Below are positions 1 to 5,690 of a DNA stretch of 10,208 nucleotides, one piece after another. Within the stretch, counting starts at the first letter, position 1. The number at the start of each line of letters is the position of its first letter. A program made the position numbers and the translations under genes. The notes below the pieces were generated by a model that was not told where the DNA came from, did not search any database, and saw nothing but the letters and a program-made list of their open reading frames with translations. Source of the DNA: an uncultured Oscillospiraceae bacterium (GTDB lineage Bacteria > Bacillota > Clostridia > Oscillospirales > Oscillospiraceae); NCBI GenBank assembly GCA_934589705.1, contig CAKTOH010000037.1, forward strand, positions 1-10,208, given 5' to 3'.

Positions 1-74
1 TGGACGATATAGGACTCGAACCTATGACCTTCCGCACGTCAAGCGGATGCTCTAGCCAGCTGAGCTAATCGTCC
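1..74 (-). tRNA. tRNA-Val (anticodon GAC)
   Basis: The reverse complement folds into a complete 74-nt cloverleaf. The acceptor stem GGACGAT pairs perfectly with ATCGTCC. The D arm is GCTC/GAGC, and the anticodon stem TCCGC/GCGGA encloses loop TTGACGT. The T arm ATAGG/CCTAT encloses loop TTCGAGT. Positions 34-36 of the tRNA read GAC, which decodes the valine codon GUC (and GUU by wobble). The discriminator base is A at window position 1. Whether CCA is encoded cannot be seen because the window ends there. The gene lies downstream of capA in the same orientation but has its own promoter. Confidence 0.96.
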
Positions 75-76
75 AT

Positions 77-95
77 AGGCGCTTCGTAAGCGCCT
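77..95 (-). other. Leader hairpin of the tRNA-Val precursor
   Basis: AGGCGCTT and AAGCGCCT form a perfect 8-bp stem with a 3-nt loop. It ends only 2 nt before the mature tRNA 5' end. The transcription start predicted from the promoter at 100-128 falls at about 93-95, so the primary 5' leader would consist almost entirely of this hairpin. No U tract follows on either strand, so it does not look like an intrinsic terminator for capA. A role in RNA stability or 5'-end processing is inference. Confidence 0.6.
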
Positions 96-99
96 GATT

Positions 100-128
100 A
101 GTATACATGCAGATTTGACTTTTGTCAA
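100..128 (-). promoter_or_regulatory. Sigma-A promoter of tRNA-Val
   Basis: On the minus strand TTGACA (123-128) and TATACT (100-105) are separated by exactly 17 bp. The -35 is a perfect match and the -10 matches 5 of 6 bases. It lies in the gap between capA and the tRNA, so the tRNA can be transcribed independently of the alr-capA operon. Confidence 0.85.
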
Positions 129-147
129 GCTTTTTTTGGATTTTTGC

Positions 148-1638
148 TTACGCCGCCTCTGCCACAGTGGTTTCCGGGGTGGTCTCCGGGACGGTGGACA
201 CGGGCTGGGTTGCCGCCTGAGTTGCTAACTCCGGGTGCTCCACCAGATTCTGATAGTAGGCCTCCCGGTCGGTTTTTGCCTGCGCCAGATCCTCCTGGCA
301 GGCAGTCAGGCCCTCGCCGATGATCTTCATGGTCTTGGCGTAGGAATCCTGGGCAGCGGTGAGCTCATTATCCGTCAGCTCAAAATCTGTTTTCCACTGC
401 TCCTCCTTGTCCTTGACCAAAGGCAGAATATTATATTCCCGTTTGCCGTTCTTGGAGTGCATATTCACCCAGGTAGGAATGGCATCGATGCCCGCCACAT
501 AGACCTTTCCGTCAGAATACTTTTCGAAGGTCACGCTCAGCAGCACACCGGACTCGGTATACCGGGAGAATTTGTCGCTGATGCCCGCTCTCTGATTGGA
601 AACCGCGTTGCCCAGAGAGTACAGGCAGTAGGTCTTGTGCTCCGGGTTTTCCGTGCTTTGCAGCAGCGCCATGGGCTGCACCACATGGGGATGTCCGCCA
701 ATAATCACGTCAAAGCCCAGGTCGCAGAGCTTCTGGGCCATCTTGTCCTCGGCGGCGTTTTCCTTGATCTCGTATTCCTCGCCCCAGTGGATGAAGATCA
801 TGGTGGCCTCCGCCCCATCCTCCTTCATGCCCTCCAGAATAGGCTTCAGCTCGTTATAAAGCTTATCCGGGTTCTTCTTGCTGAAATAATTGGCTTGCCC
901 CTCATCCTTGATATAAGCAAGGCCGTTCAGGGAAAAGCCGTTTCCGGAAATGCCGAAAGCCCAGGAATAGGCCACCATGCCCACCTTGATGCCGTTGATA
1001 TCCACCACGGAATACCGCTTTTCTCCGGGCAGCTGGGTGCCCAGAGACGCCAGTCCCGCCGCCCGGACGGTTTCGATGGTGCGGATCATGCCATCGCCCA
1101 TGGTGTCGCCGGCATGGTTGTTTACAGTAAGCAGCATGTCATAGCCTGTGTCCTTCACGCCGTCAGCCAGGCCGTCCGGACAGTTGAAGGCGGGATTTCC
1201 CTGATAGGTATACTTGTCGCCGCCGAAGGTGGTTTCCAGATTGGCAATGGCATAGTCGTAGCCGCTGATGAGATCCTTGCTGTACTTGAAAATCCGGGTG
1301 AAATCGTAGCCGCTGCCCTCCTGGCAGGAGGCAAACACCGGCTTGTGCATCAGAAGATCGCCCTGGGTGGAGATACTGGCGGTCGCCACCACATGCTCCG
1401 GCTCCGGGGCTTCCGTGGTCGGCGGAACGGTAGTCTCCGGCACGGTGGTGGTCTCAGGCTGAGAGGGCTGGGTGGGCAGCACCAGGGAGCTGTCCTGGCT
1501 GGGCTTCACATCCGCTTCCTTGTTCACCAGGTCAATGCACAGGTAAACCAGGAAGGCAGTAGCCACCAGCATGAGCACGATCAGAACGGTGAGCACCACG
1601 GTCAGAGCCGAATGGCTGCCCTTGGGTTTTTGAGACAT
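148..1638 (-). CDS. CapA family surface protein (PGA_cap metallophosphatase-like fold)
   Basis: The 496-residue protein has a short cytoplasmic N-terminus, one membrane helix at about residues 11-34 and a Pro/Thr-rich spacer at about 54-80. The CapA/PgsA domain spans about 86-390. The family motifs are visible in order: GDLLMH (93-98), NLE (133-135), NNH (173-175), HWGEEY (284-289), GGHPH (314-318) and SLGN (341-344). Together these form the metal site of the calcineurin-like fold. A charged, probably helical segment (about 411-466) leads to a second Pro/Thr-rich tail ending in AEAA. The protein is therefore expected to be membrane-anchored with its domain outside the cell. The family is named for poly-gamma-glutamate capsule synthesis, but there are no capB/capC genes here, so another envelope role is as likely. 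The start is set by AGGAGG at 1645-1650, 6 nt before the ATG. That site overlaps the stop codon of alr, which lies upstream, so the two are probably translationally coupled. Confidence 0.88.
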   Translation of the reverse strand: MSQKPKGSHSALTVVLTVLIVLMLVATAFLVYLCIDLVNKEADVKPSQDSSLVLPTQPSQPETTTVPETTVPPTTEAPEPEHVVATASISTQGDLLMHKPVFASCQEGSGYDFTRIFKYSKDLISGYDYAIANLETTFGGDKYTYQGNPAFNCPDGLADGVKDTGYDMLLTVNNHAGDTMGDGMIRTIETVRAAGLASLGTQLPGEKRYSVVDINGIKVGMVAYSWAFGISGNGFSLNGLAYIKDEGQANYFSKKNPDKLYNELKPILEGMKEDGAEATMIFIHWGEEYEIKENAAEDKMAQKLCDLGFDVIIGGHPHVVQPMALLQSTENPEHKTYCLYSLGNAVSNQRAGISDKFSRYTESGVLLSVTFEKYSDGKVYVAGIDAIPTWVNMHSKNGKREYNILPLVKDKEEQWKTDFELTDNELTAAQDSYAKTMKIIGEGLTACQEDLAQAKTDREAYYQNLVEHPELATQAATQPVSTVPETTPETTVAEAA

Positions 1639-1649
1639 TGTGTTCCTCC

Positions 1650-2810
1650 TTACAGAAACGCGTCCAGCAGGTAGTGGACGGAGCGAACGGGTTTGCCGCC
1701 CTGCAAATACACCCGGGGCACCCGGCGGCTGATGCCGCAGACGAATTCATAGTTGAAGCTGTCAGCCAGAGCCGAAATGGCTTCCATGGTGATGGTTTCG
1801 TCCCCATCGGTGCCCACTAAGGTGACCCGGTCGCCTACCCGCACTCCGGGAATGCCGGTGACGTCCACCATCATCTGATCCATGCAGATCCGGCCTAAAA
1901 TCGGGGCTTTCTTCCCATGGATGAGCACATAGAATTTTCCGGAAAGATTCCGGCGGTAGCCGTCGGCATAGCCTACGGGAATGGTGGCCACCACCGTATC
2001 CCGGGTGGTCACATAGGTGCCGCCGTAGCTGATTTCCCGACCGGCGGGAAGGGTCTTCACATGGGTCACCCGGCTGAGCCAGCGCAGAGCGGGCCGGAGA
2101 TTCAGAAGCCCCGGGTCAACCTCGTCGCTGGGGTACATGCCGTAGGTGATGATGCCGGAGCGAACCATCTCATAGGGTGTCCGGAAATTCATAAGCCCCG
2201 CGGAATTATTCAGATGCCGGATGGGGATGTTCACCCCACGGGCTTTGAGCATGTTGTCAAATTCCCCGAACCGAGCCGCCTGAGCCTGCGCCCGGCTTAA
2301 ATCCGCGCAGTCGGCAGTGGCAAAGTGGCTGAACATGCCCTCGGCCTGAATGCCCGGCAGGGCGGCGATTTCCGCGCAGATGTCCGCGTCGGCCTGCGTG
2401 ACCTGAAAGCCGATCCGGCTCATGCCCGTGTCCACGGCAAAGTGGAATTTTGCCGTCAGATTCAGAAAGCAGGCCGCCTGGGACAGCGCCTTTCCGTCCT
2501 CCAACCGGTAGATGGTGGGGCGGATGTCCTGCAAAATCGCCGTGGGGAAGGCCTCCGTGGGGGTGTAGCCCAGAATCAGAATGGGGGTGGTGAGCCCCGC
2601 GTCCCGGAGCTCCAGGGCTTCCAGAATGGAACTGACGCAGAAGAAAGCGCATTTGTCCTTGAGAAGCCTGGCCACCTGCACCGCCCCGTGGCCATAGGCA
2701 TCGGCCTTGATGACTGCCATCACCGGCACTCCGGCCTTTTCCCGGATGGCATCTATATTGTCCGAGATGGCATCCAGGTCGATGACCACTCGGGTAGCGT
2801 CAAAATCCAC
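1650..2810 (-). CDS. alr: Alanine racemase
   Basis: This PLP enzyme interconverts L- and D-alanine in the cytoplasm and supplies D-alanine for peptidoglycan precursors. The 386-residue length is normal for the family. The PLP-binding lysine is K35 in the signature AVIKADAYGHG (32-42). The arginine of the pyridine-nitrogen contact is R132 in DTGMSRIGF. The second catalytic base, tyrosine Y262, lies in ISYGGTY. The C-terminal domain carries GYADGYRR (280-287) and the CMDQMMVDV motif (309-317). The start is GTG at 2808-2810, preceded by AGAGGA 9 nt upstream, and a promoter with 17-bp spacing sits just upstream. capA begins 11 bp after the stop codon, so the two form an operon. Nothing essential appears missing, so an active enzyme is expected. 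Confidence 0.97.
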   Translation of the reverse strand: MDFDATRVVIDLDAISDNIDAIREKAGVPVMAVIKADAYGHGAVQVARLLKDKCAFFCVSSILEALELRDAGLTTPILILGYTPTEAFPTAILQDIRPTIYRLEDGKALSQAACFLNLTAKFHFAVDTGMSRIGFQVTQADADICAEIAALPGIQAEGMFSHFATADCADLSRAQAQAARFGEFDNMLKARGVNIPIRHLNNSAGLMNFRTPYEMVRSGIITYGMYPSDEVDPGLLNLRPALRWLSRVTHVKTLPAGREISYGGTYVTTRDTVVATIPVGYADGYRRNLSGKFYVLIHGKKAPILGRICMDQMMVDVTGIPGVRVGDRVTLVGTDGDETITMEAISALADSFNYEFVCGISRRVPRVYLQGGKPVRSVHYLLDAFL

Positions 2811-2842
2811 GAAAATCAGTCCTCTTTTTCAGCGTTTTCCCC

Positions 2843-2871
2843 ATTCTATCACAGCGGAGGGGAAAAGTAAA
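2843..2871 (-). promoter_or_regulatory. Probable promoter of alr-capA
   Basis: On the minus strand TTTACT (2866-2871) and TAGAAT (2843-2848) are 17 bp apart. The -35 matches the consensus at 4 of 6 bases and the -10 at 5 of 6. The start would fall near 2836, giving a leader of about 26 nt that contains the alr AGAGGA site. It stands back to back with the promoter at 2894-2922 for the plus-strand pair. Confidence 0.6.
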
Positions 2872-2893
2872 CACGAAAAAGTTTAAGGATTCC

Positions 2894-2922
2894 TTGCGAT
2901 TCCTGTCAAACCGTGGTATACT
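2894..2922 (+). promoter_or_regulatory. Extended -10 promoter of the DUF3786/membrane-protein operon
   Basis: TTGCGA (2894-2899) and TATACT (2917-2922) are separated by 17 bp. TGG directly before the -10 gives an extended -10 (TGn) element. The expected start is near 2929, about 27 nt before the GTG start codon. A strong ribosome binding site, GGAGGG at 2944-2949, lies 6 nt before that codon. Confidence 0.75.
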
Positions 2923-2955
2923 ATAAATAATTCAGTATCGATTGGAGGGAAGACC

Positions 2956-3573
2956 GTGGCACGCAACAATTACCTTGCCCAGGCGGCTCAGGCAAAGGCC
3001 TACTTTCTGACCTATGACCAGGAGGCTCTGATCCGCAAGTTAAACCTTGCCCACGACGAAGATTACCTCTACCCGGTGCTCTTCTCCCAGACCTACCGGC
3101 TCAGCCGGAAAACCGGGGACTTAGAGCGTCAGGGAGGCCAGGGCTGGGAGGATGCCAACACCCACGGCGAGGTGATGACCCTTCTGGATCTGATCTGCGA
3201 CAGCCGGGAAGACCGTTTCGTCAGCGGAAAATGGAAGGATATGGCCCAATTCGGTCACACCTTTCATCAGAATCTGCTGGAAGAGCGGGATCCTCTGGCC
3301 GAACGCTGTCAGGAAAGGCCTGAGGTGTTTCGCCGGTGGTGCGAGGCGCTGGGCGGCAAGCCCATGCCCACGGGGGACATTGCCTATTCCATTGAAGTCT
3401 TTGACGGTCTGCCCCTGATGATTCAGCTTTGGTTCGGGGATGAGGATTTCCCCGCCAGGGCGCGGCTTCTTTGGGATGAAAACGCCCTGATGTACTTAAA
3501 ATATGAGACCATGTATTTTGCCCGGGAAGTGCTTCTGTCCCGGCTGAAGCGGGAAATGGAGGAATCAGCATGA
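2956..3573 (+). CDS. DUF3786 domain-containing protein
   Basis: The soluble 205-residue protein has no signal peptide or membrane helix. The recognisable part is the C-terminal half. GDIAYSIEVFDGLPLMIQLW (140-159) is followed by GDEDFPARARLLWDENALMYL (161-181), which matches my recollection of the DUF3786 family: a G-D-x-A-Y strand, a hydrophobic strand, then GDEEFPP-like and LFD motifs. The family's function is not known to me. Some members have a separate zinc-ligand domain, but here only two cysteines (81 and 129) exist, so none is present. GTG was chosen as the start because GGAGGG lies 6 nt upstream and a good promoter precedes it. The stop overlaps the start of the membrane-protein gene by 4 nt (ATGA), which implies coupled translation and possibly a shared function. 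Confidence 0.8.
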   Translation: MARNNYLAQAAQAKAYFLTYDQEALIRKLNLAHDEDYLYPVLFSQTYRLSRKTGDLERQGGQGWEDANTHGEVMTLLDLICDSREDRFVSGKWKDMAQFGHTFHQNLLEERDPLAERCQERPEVFRRWCEALGGKPMPTGDIAYSIEVFDGLPLMIQLWFGDEDFPARARLLWDENALMYLKYETMYFAREVLLSRLKREMEESA

Positions 3574-4391
3574 AGAAAAACAGTCAAAAGCGTCCGGTCG
3601 TTCCGCTCTACAAGAACAAAACCACTCTGGCGGTTTACCTGACTCTGCGCGCCCTGATTATTTTTATCCTTGTCCGGGCGGTGTTCAGAAGAGAATATGA
3701 AAGTGTGTTCCTGTGCGCCCTGTCCCTGGTGCTGATGCTCATGCCCAGCATTCTCTCCAAAAAGCTGAAAATCGTCCTGCCGGACACCTTGGAGATCATC
3801 ATTCTCCTGTTCATTTTCGCGGCGGAAATATTGGGGGAGCTGAACAGCTTCTACGTCCGGGTGCCCAACTGGGACACCATGCTGCACACCATCAACGGCT
3901 TTCTGTGCGCCGCCATCGGCTTCTCCCTGGTGGATATGCTCAACCGGAACGAGCGGTTCTCCATTCAGCTGTCGCCCCTGTATCTGGCCATCGTCTCCTT
4001 CTGCTTTTCTATGACCGTGGGGGTTCTGTGGGAGTTTTTTGAATTCAGCGGCGACTATTTCTTCGGCATGGATATGCAGAAGGACACAGTCATTCACGCC
4101 ATCAACTCCGTGAATCTGGATCCCACTATGTCCAACATCGTCGTCCACGTCCGGGACATTCAGGACGTCATCATCGTTCACTCCGACGGCACCCAGCAGG
4201 CTCTTGGCCTGGGGGGCTATCTGGACATCGGCATCATCGACACCATGAAGGATCTGTTCGTGAATTTCATCGGCGCGGTGGTCTTCTCCTGCATCGGCTA
4301 CTTCTACGTCAAGCATGAGGGCAAGGGCAAGGTTGCCAACCGGTTCATTCCCACGGTGGAATTCCCGGAGAAGGAAACAAAGCAGGAATAA
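3570..4391 (+). CDS. Six-helix membrane protein, DUF2238/YjdF-like
   Basis: This is a 273-residue integral membrane protein. Hydrophobic segments lie at about residues 18-38, 44-60, 71-90, 108-124, 136-154 and 230-247. A polar stretch at 160-223 lies between the last two. Conserved-looking charged and aromatic motifs sit at the membrane edges: WDTMLH (101-106), WEFFEF (154-159) and DTMKD (224-228). This arrangement resembles the DUF2238/YjdF inner-membrane family (D-x-x-x-H, YELIEW-like and D-x-x-KDM motifs), whose function is unknown to me. Clustered His, Glu and Asp residues could bind a metal or a headgroup, but that is speculation. GGAGG at 3558-3562, 7 nt before the ATG, supports the start. 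The gene overlaps the DUF3786 gene by 4 nt. No U-tract terminator follows; the palindromic element at 4402 begins 10 bp after the stop. Confidence 0.65.
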   Translation: MKKNSQKRPVVPLYKNKTTLAVYLTLRALIIFILVRAVFRREYESVFLCALSLVLMLMPSILSKKLKIVLPDTLEIIILLFIFAAEILGELNSFYVRVPNWDTMLHTINGFLCAAIGFSLVDMLNRNERFSIQLSPLYLAIVSFCFSMTVGVLWEFFEFSGDYFFGMDMQKDTVIHAINSVNLDPTMSNIVVHVRDIQDVIIVHSDGTQQALGLGGYLDIGIIDTMKDLFVNFIGAVVFSCIGYFYVKHEGKGKVANRFIPTVEFPEKETKQE

Positions 4392-4401
4392 AGGAAGGGG
4401 T

Positions 4402-4617
4402 TGTCTCGTTAAGTGCCCCTATGGGTCAAAATAGCCAAAATATACAATGTCATTGCGAACCAGTGACCGATGTCACTGGTGTGGCAATCCCCCGGATAGG
4501 CGTAAAATCCAAGATTTCCTAACGTAGATGTTTGAAAATCGGGGGGATTGCCACGCCAGTGTGAGCACTGGCTCGCAATGACATTGTTCTATTTGGGCAC
4601 TTTGCTATTTTGAGACA
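4402..4617. repeat. Fold-back (MITE-like) palindromic element with nested hairpins
   Basis: This element fills the 240-bp gap between two convergent genes. Its ends are TGTCTC and GAGACA. The arms pair over long perfect blocks: CAATGTCATTGCGA (4445-4458) with 4573-4586, and GTGGCAATCCCCC (4481-4493) with 4542-4554. Each arm has its own smaller hairpin. On the left, ACCAGTGAC/GTCACTGGT with a 4-nt loop spans 4459-4480; on the right, GCCAGTG/CACTGGC with a 4-nt loop spans 4555-4572. The centre (4494-4541) is an unpaired AT-rich loop. There is no ORF. It resembles the dispersed CATTGCGA...CCAGTG palindromes I recall from gut Clostridia. I see no convincing target-site duplication. Confidence 0.8.
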
Positions 4618-4631
4618 GTTCCTTTTTGCCG

Positions 4632-5417
4632 CTAGCGTCCCCGGTTGGTCTCAATCCAGTGAACCGCAAAATCAACAAGTTCCCGCTGGCGCATCAGCCG
4701 AACATCCGCGCCGCCGATTTGCACCCGGCTCACCGGGTGCGCCCGCTCAAAGGCCGTCCCGATCTCCTCAAAATCCTCCCCGTCCACAAACAGGGTTTCG
4801 TAGGCCTTCCAGACCCGTTTGCCGCCTTCCAGCACCGCGCTGTGAGCGGTGTAGGTGTGCTTGCCGGGATAGGATGCCCGGGCATCTGCCAGATGCAATG
4901 AAGTATTTTTGTCGTAGCCCGTGCCCAGAAGCAGCACCTTCCCGTCCAGCTCATACAATTTTCCAATGGGGGAGCCGTCACCGAAAATGTTGGAAAAATC
5001 ATGTTTTTCCGTCAGGTAGGCAGCATGTTTTCCCCAGGCGCAGACCGACCTCGCCGGGTGGTCACTGCGAAGGCTGCCGGGATACTTGCGGAACATTTCT
5101 GCCACGGCGCCCATGGTGTTGGTGGGAGTCAGGTGCTTGTCATAGGCCGGCCAGTTGTCCCGGATTTTCTGCCAATCCGCCTCGTCCGCTTCCCAGTGAA
5201 CCCCTTCCTCCGGATCCAGGTTTTTCCAGGACTGGGTGGGCATCAGAATCGTTCCCGTGTCTCCCACTGCCTCAATCAGTGCTTCAATGACGGTCTGAGC
5301 CCCGCCGCAGACGTAGCCCATCCGCCGTAGCGACGTGTGCACCATGACGGTATCGCCCGGCTCCAGCCCCACCTTTCGCAGCTGGCGGGCGATGTCCTCC
5401 TTGAGAATCACTTCCAT
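4632..5417 (-). CDS. AAC(3) family aminoglycoside N-acetyltransferase-like protein
   Basis: The 261-residue cytoplasmic protein belongs to the Antibiotic_NAT (AAC(3)) family, which transfers acetyl from acetyl-CoA to the 3-amino group of aminoglycosides. Family blocks are present in order: VHTSLRRMGYVCGGAQTVIE (26-45), LMPTQSW (58-64), TPTNTMGAVAEMFR (97-110), RSDHPARSVCAWG (117-129), SPIGKLYELDGKVLLLG (149-165) and NTSLHLAD (171-178). Length and motifs indicate an intact enzyme. Many such chromosomal homologues in Bacillota are not proven resistance genes, so the substrate remains open. I place the start at 5417 because AAAGGAGG ends 7 nt upstream and the next residues match the family start. 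An upstream in-frame ATG at 5456 has no comparable site and would add 13 non-homologous residues. The gene stands alone, bracketed by two fold-back elements, with a long structured leader. Confidence 0.9.
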   Translation of the reverse strand: MEVILKEDIARQLRKVGLEPGDTVMVHTSLRRMGYVCGGAQTVIEALIEAVGDTGTILMPTQSWKNLDPEEGVHWEADEADWQKIRDNWPAYDKHLTPTNTMGAVAEMFRKYPGSLRSDHPARSVCAWGKHAAYLTEKHDFSNIFGDGSPIGKLYELDGKVLLLGTGYDKNTSLHLADARASYPGKHTYTAHSAVLEGGKRVWKAYETLFVDGEDFEEIGTAFERAHPVSRVQIGGADVRLMRQRELVDFAVHWIETNRGR

Positions 5418-5439
5418 ATTCGCCCCTCCTTTGTTTTTT

Positions 5440-5612
5440 CTCATACTGAACTCCAATTAAAACCTTTAAAAAAGATTTTAATTGCCTGAAGGGCATGGAG
5501 TTCATATGAGACTTGTTTTGTGATTTCTTTCCTTATAAATCACAAAACAGGCAGCGCCTTCAGGCGATGCCTTCCTGATTAAAATTAAGATTTTAATCGG
5601 GAAATAGTATCA
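5440..5612. repeat. Second fold-back element: three-hairpin array upstream of the AAC(3) gene
   Basis: Three stems occur in a row. The first, at 5440-5510, pairs CTCATA-CTGAACTCCA with TGGAGTTCATATGAG and nests AATTAAAA/TTTTAATT at 5455-5483. The second is a perfect 13-bp stem, 5514-5526 with 5537-5549, with a 10-nt loop. The third pairs 5572-5585 with 5590-5603 around a TAAG loop. GCCTGAAGG at 5484-5492 is also complementary to CCTTCAGGC at 5557-5565. The left and right outer stems can therefore pair with each other, and the whole region is one imperfect inverted repeat. It is AT-rich compared with its neighbours. It could be a mobile fold-back repeat, a structured mRNA leader, or both. Confidence 0.75.
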
Positions 5613-5640
5613 GTGTAGCACACCTGCCCCGCCGTTGCAA
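5612..5640 (-). promoter_or_regulatory. Candidate promoter of the AAC(3) gene
   Basis: On the minus strand TTGCAA (5635-5640) and TACACT (5612-5617) are 17 bp apart, with TG at the extended -10 position. Each hexamer matches 4 of 6 consensus bases. Its use would give a leader of about 190 nt carrying all three hairpins before the ribosome binding site at 5425-5430. A promoter closer to the gene cannot be excluded. Confidence 0.45.
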
Positions 5641-5645
5641 GGCGC

Positions 5646-5683
5646 AAAAAATCCTCACAGCCAAATGGCCGTGAGGATTTTTT
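5646..5683 (-). terminator. Intrinsic terminator of prfC, symmetrical
   Basis: The stem pairs AAAAAATCCTCAC (5646-5658) with GTGAGGATTTTTT (5671-5683). An inner GCC/GGC pairing surrounds an AAAT loop. It begins 7 bp after the prfC stop codon. Read on the minus strand it ends in a run of six U, so it fits termination of prfC. The A/T symmetry means it could also stop plus-strand transcription. Confidence 0.88.
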
Positions 5684-5690
5684 ATCAAAA

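Noticed and set aside
115..137. TTGAC/GTCAA hairpin followed by seven T on the plus strand
   Set aside because: It has terminator-like form but only a 5-bp stem. No plus-strand gene ends there, and it coincides with the -35 of the tRNA promoter.
235..1674. 479-residue plus-strand open frame across capA
   Set aside because: It is antisense to the motif-rich capA gene. Its translation is rich in His, Gly, Leu and Arg in a low-complexity pattern, and it has no family motifs. It is a shadow caused by GC-rich codon use.
3423..4316. 297-residue minus-strand open frame across the membrane-protein gene
   Set aside because: The composition is very rich in Asp, His, Gln and Val, typical of antisense of a GC-biased gene. 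It lacks motifs and lies opposite a gene with a good promoter, ribosome binding site and membrane segments.
4610..5290. 226-residue plus-strand frame antisense to the AAC(3) gene
   Set aside because: It is a Pro/Arg/Ser-rich low-complexity translation opposite a clear enzyme gene, with no start signals.
5284..5505. 73-residue minus-strand frame beginning in the hairpin array
   Set aside because: It lacks a ribosome binding site and continues into the AAC(3) gene in a different frame, so it is not a gene. A short leader-peptide role is kept only as a possibility in the leader finding.
4402..5612. CRISPR array or transposase gene near the palindromes
   Set aside because: There are no regularly spaced direct repeats and no transposase or Cas coding sequence; only inverted repeats are present.
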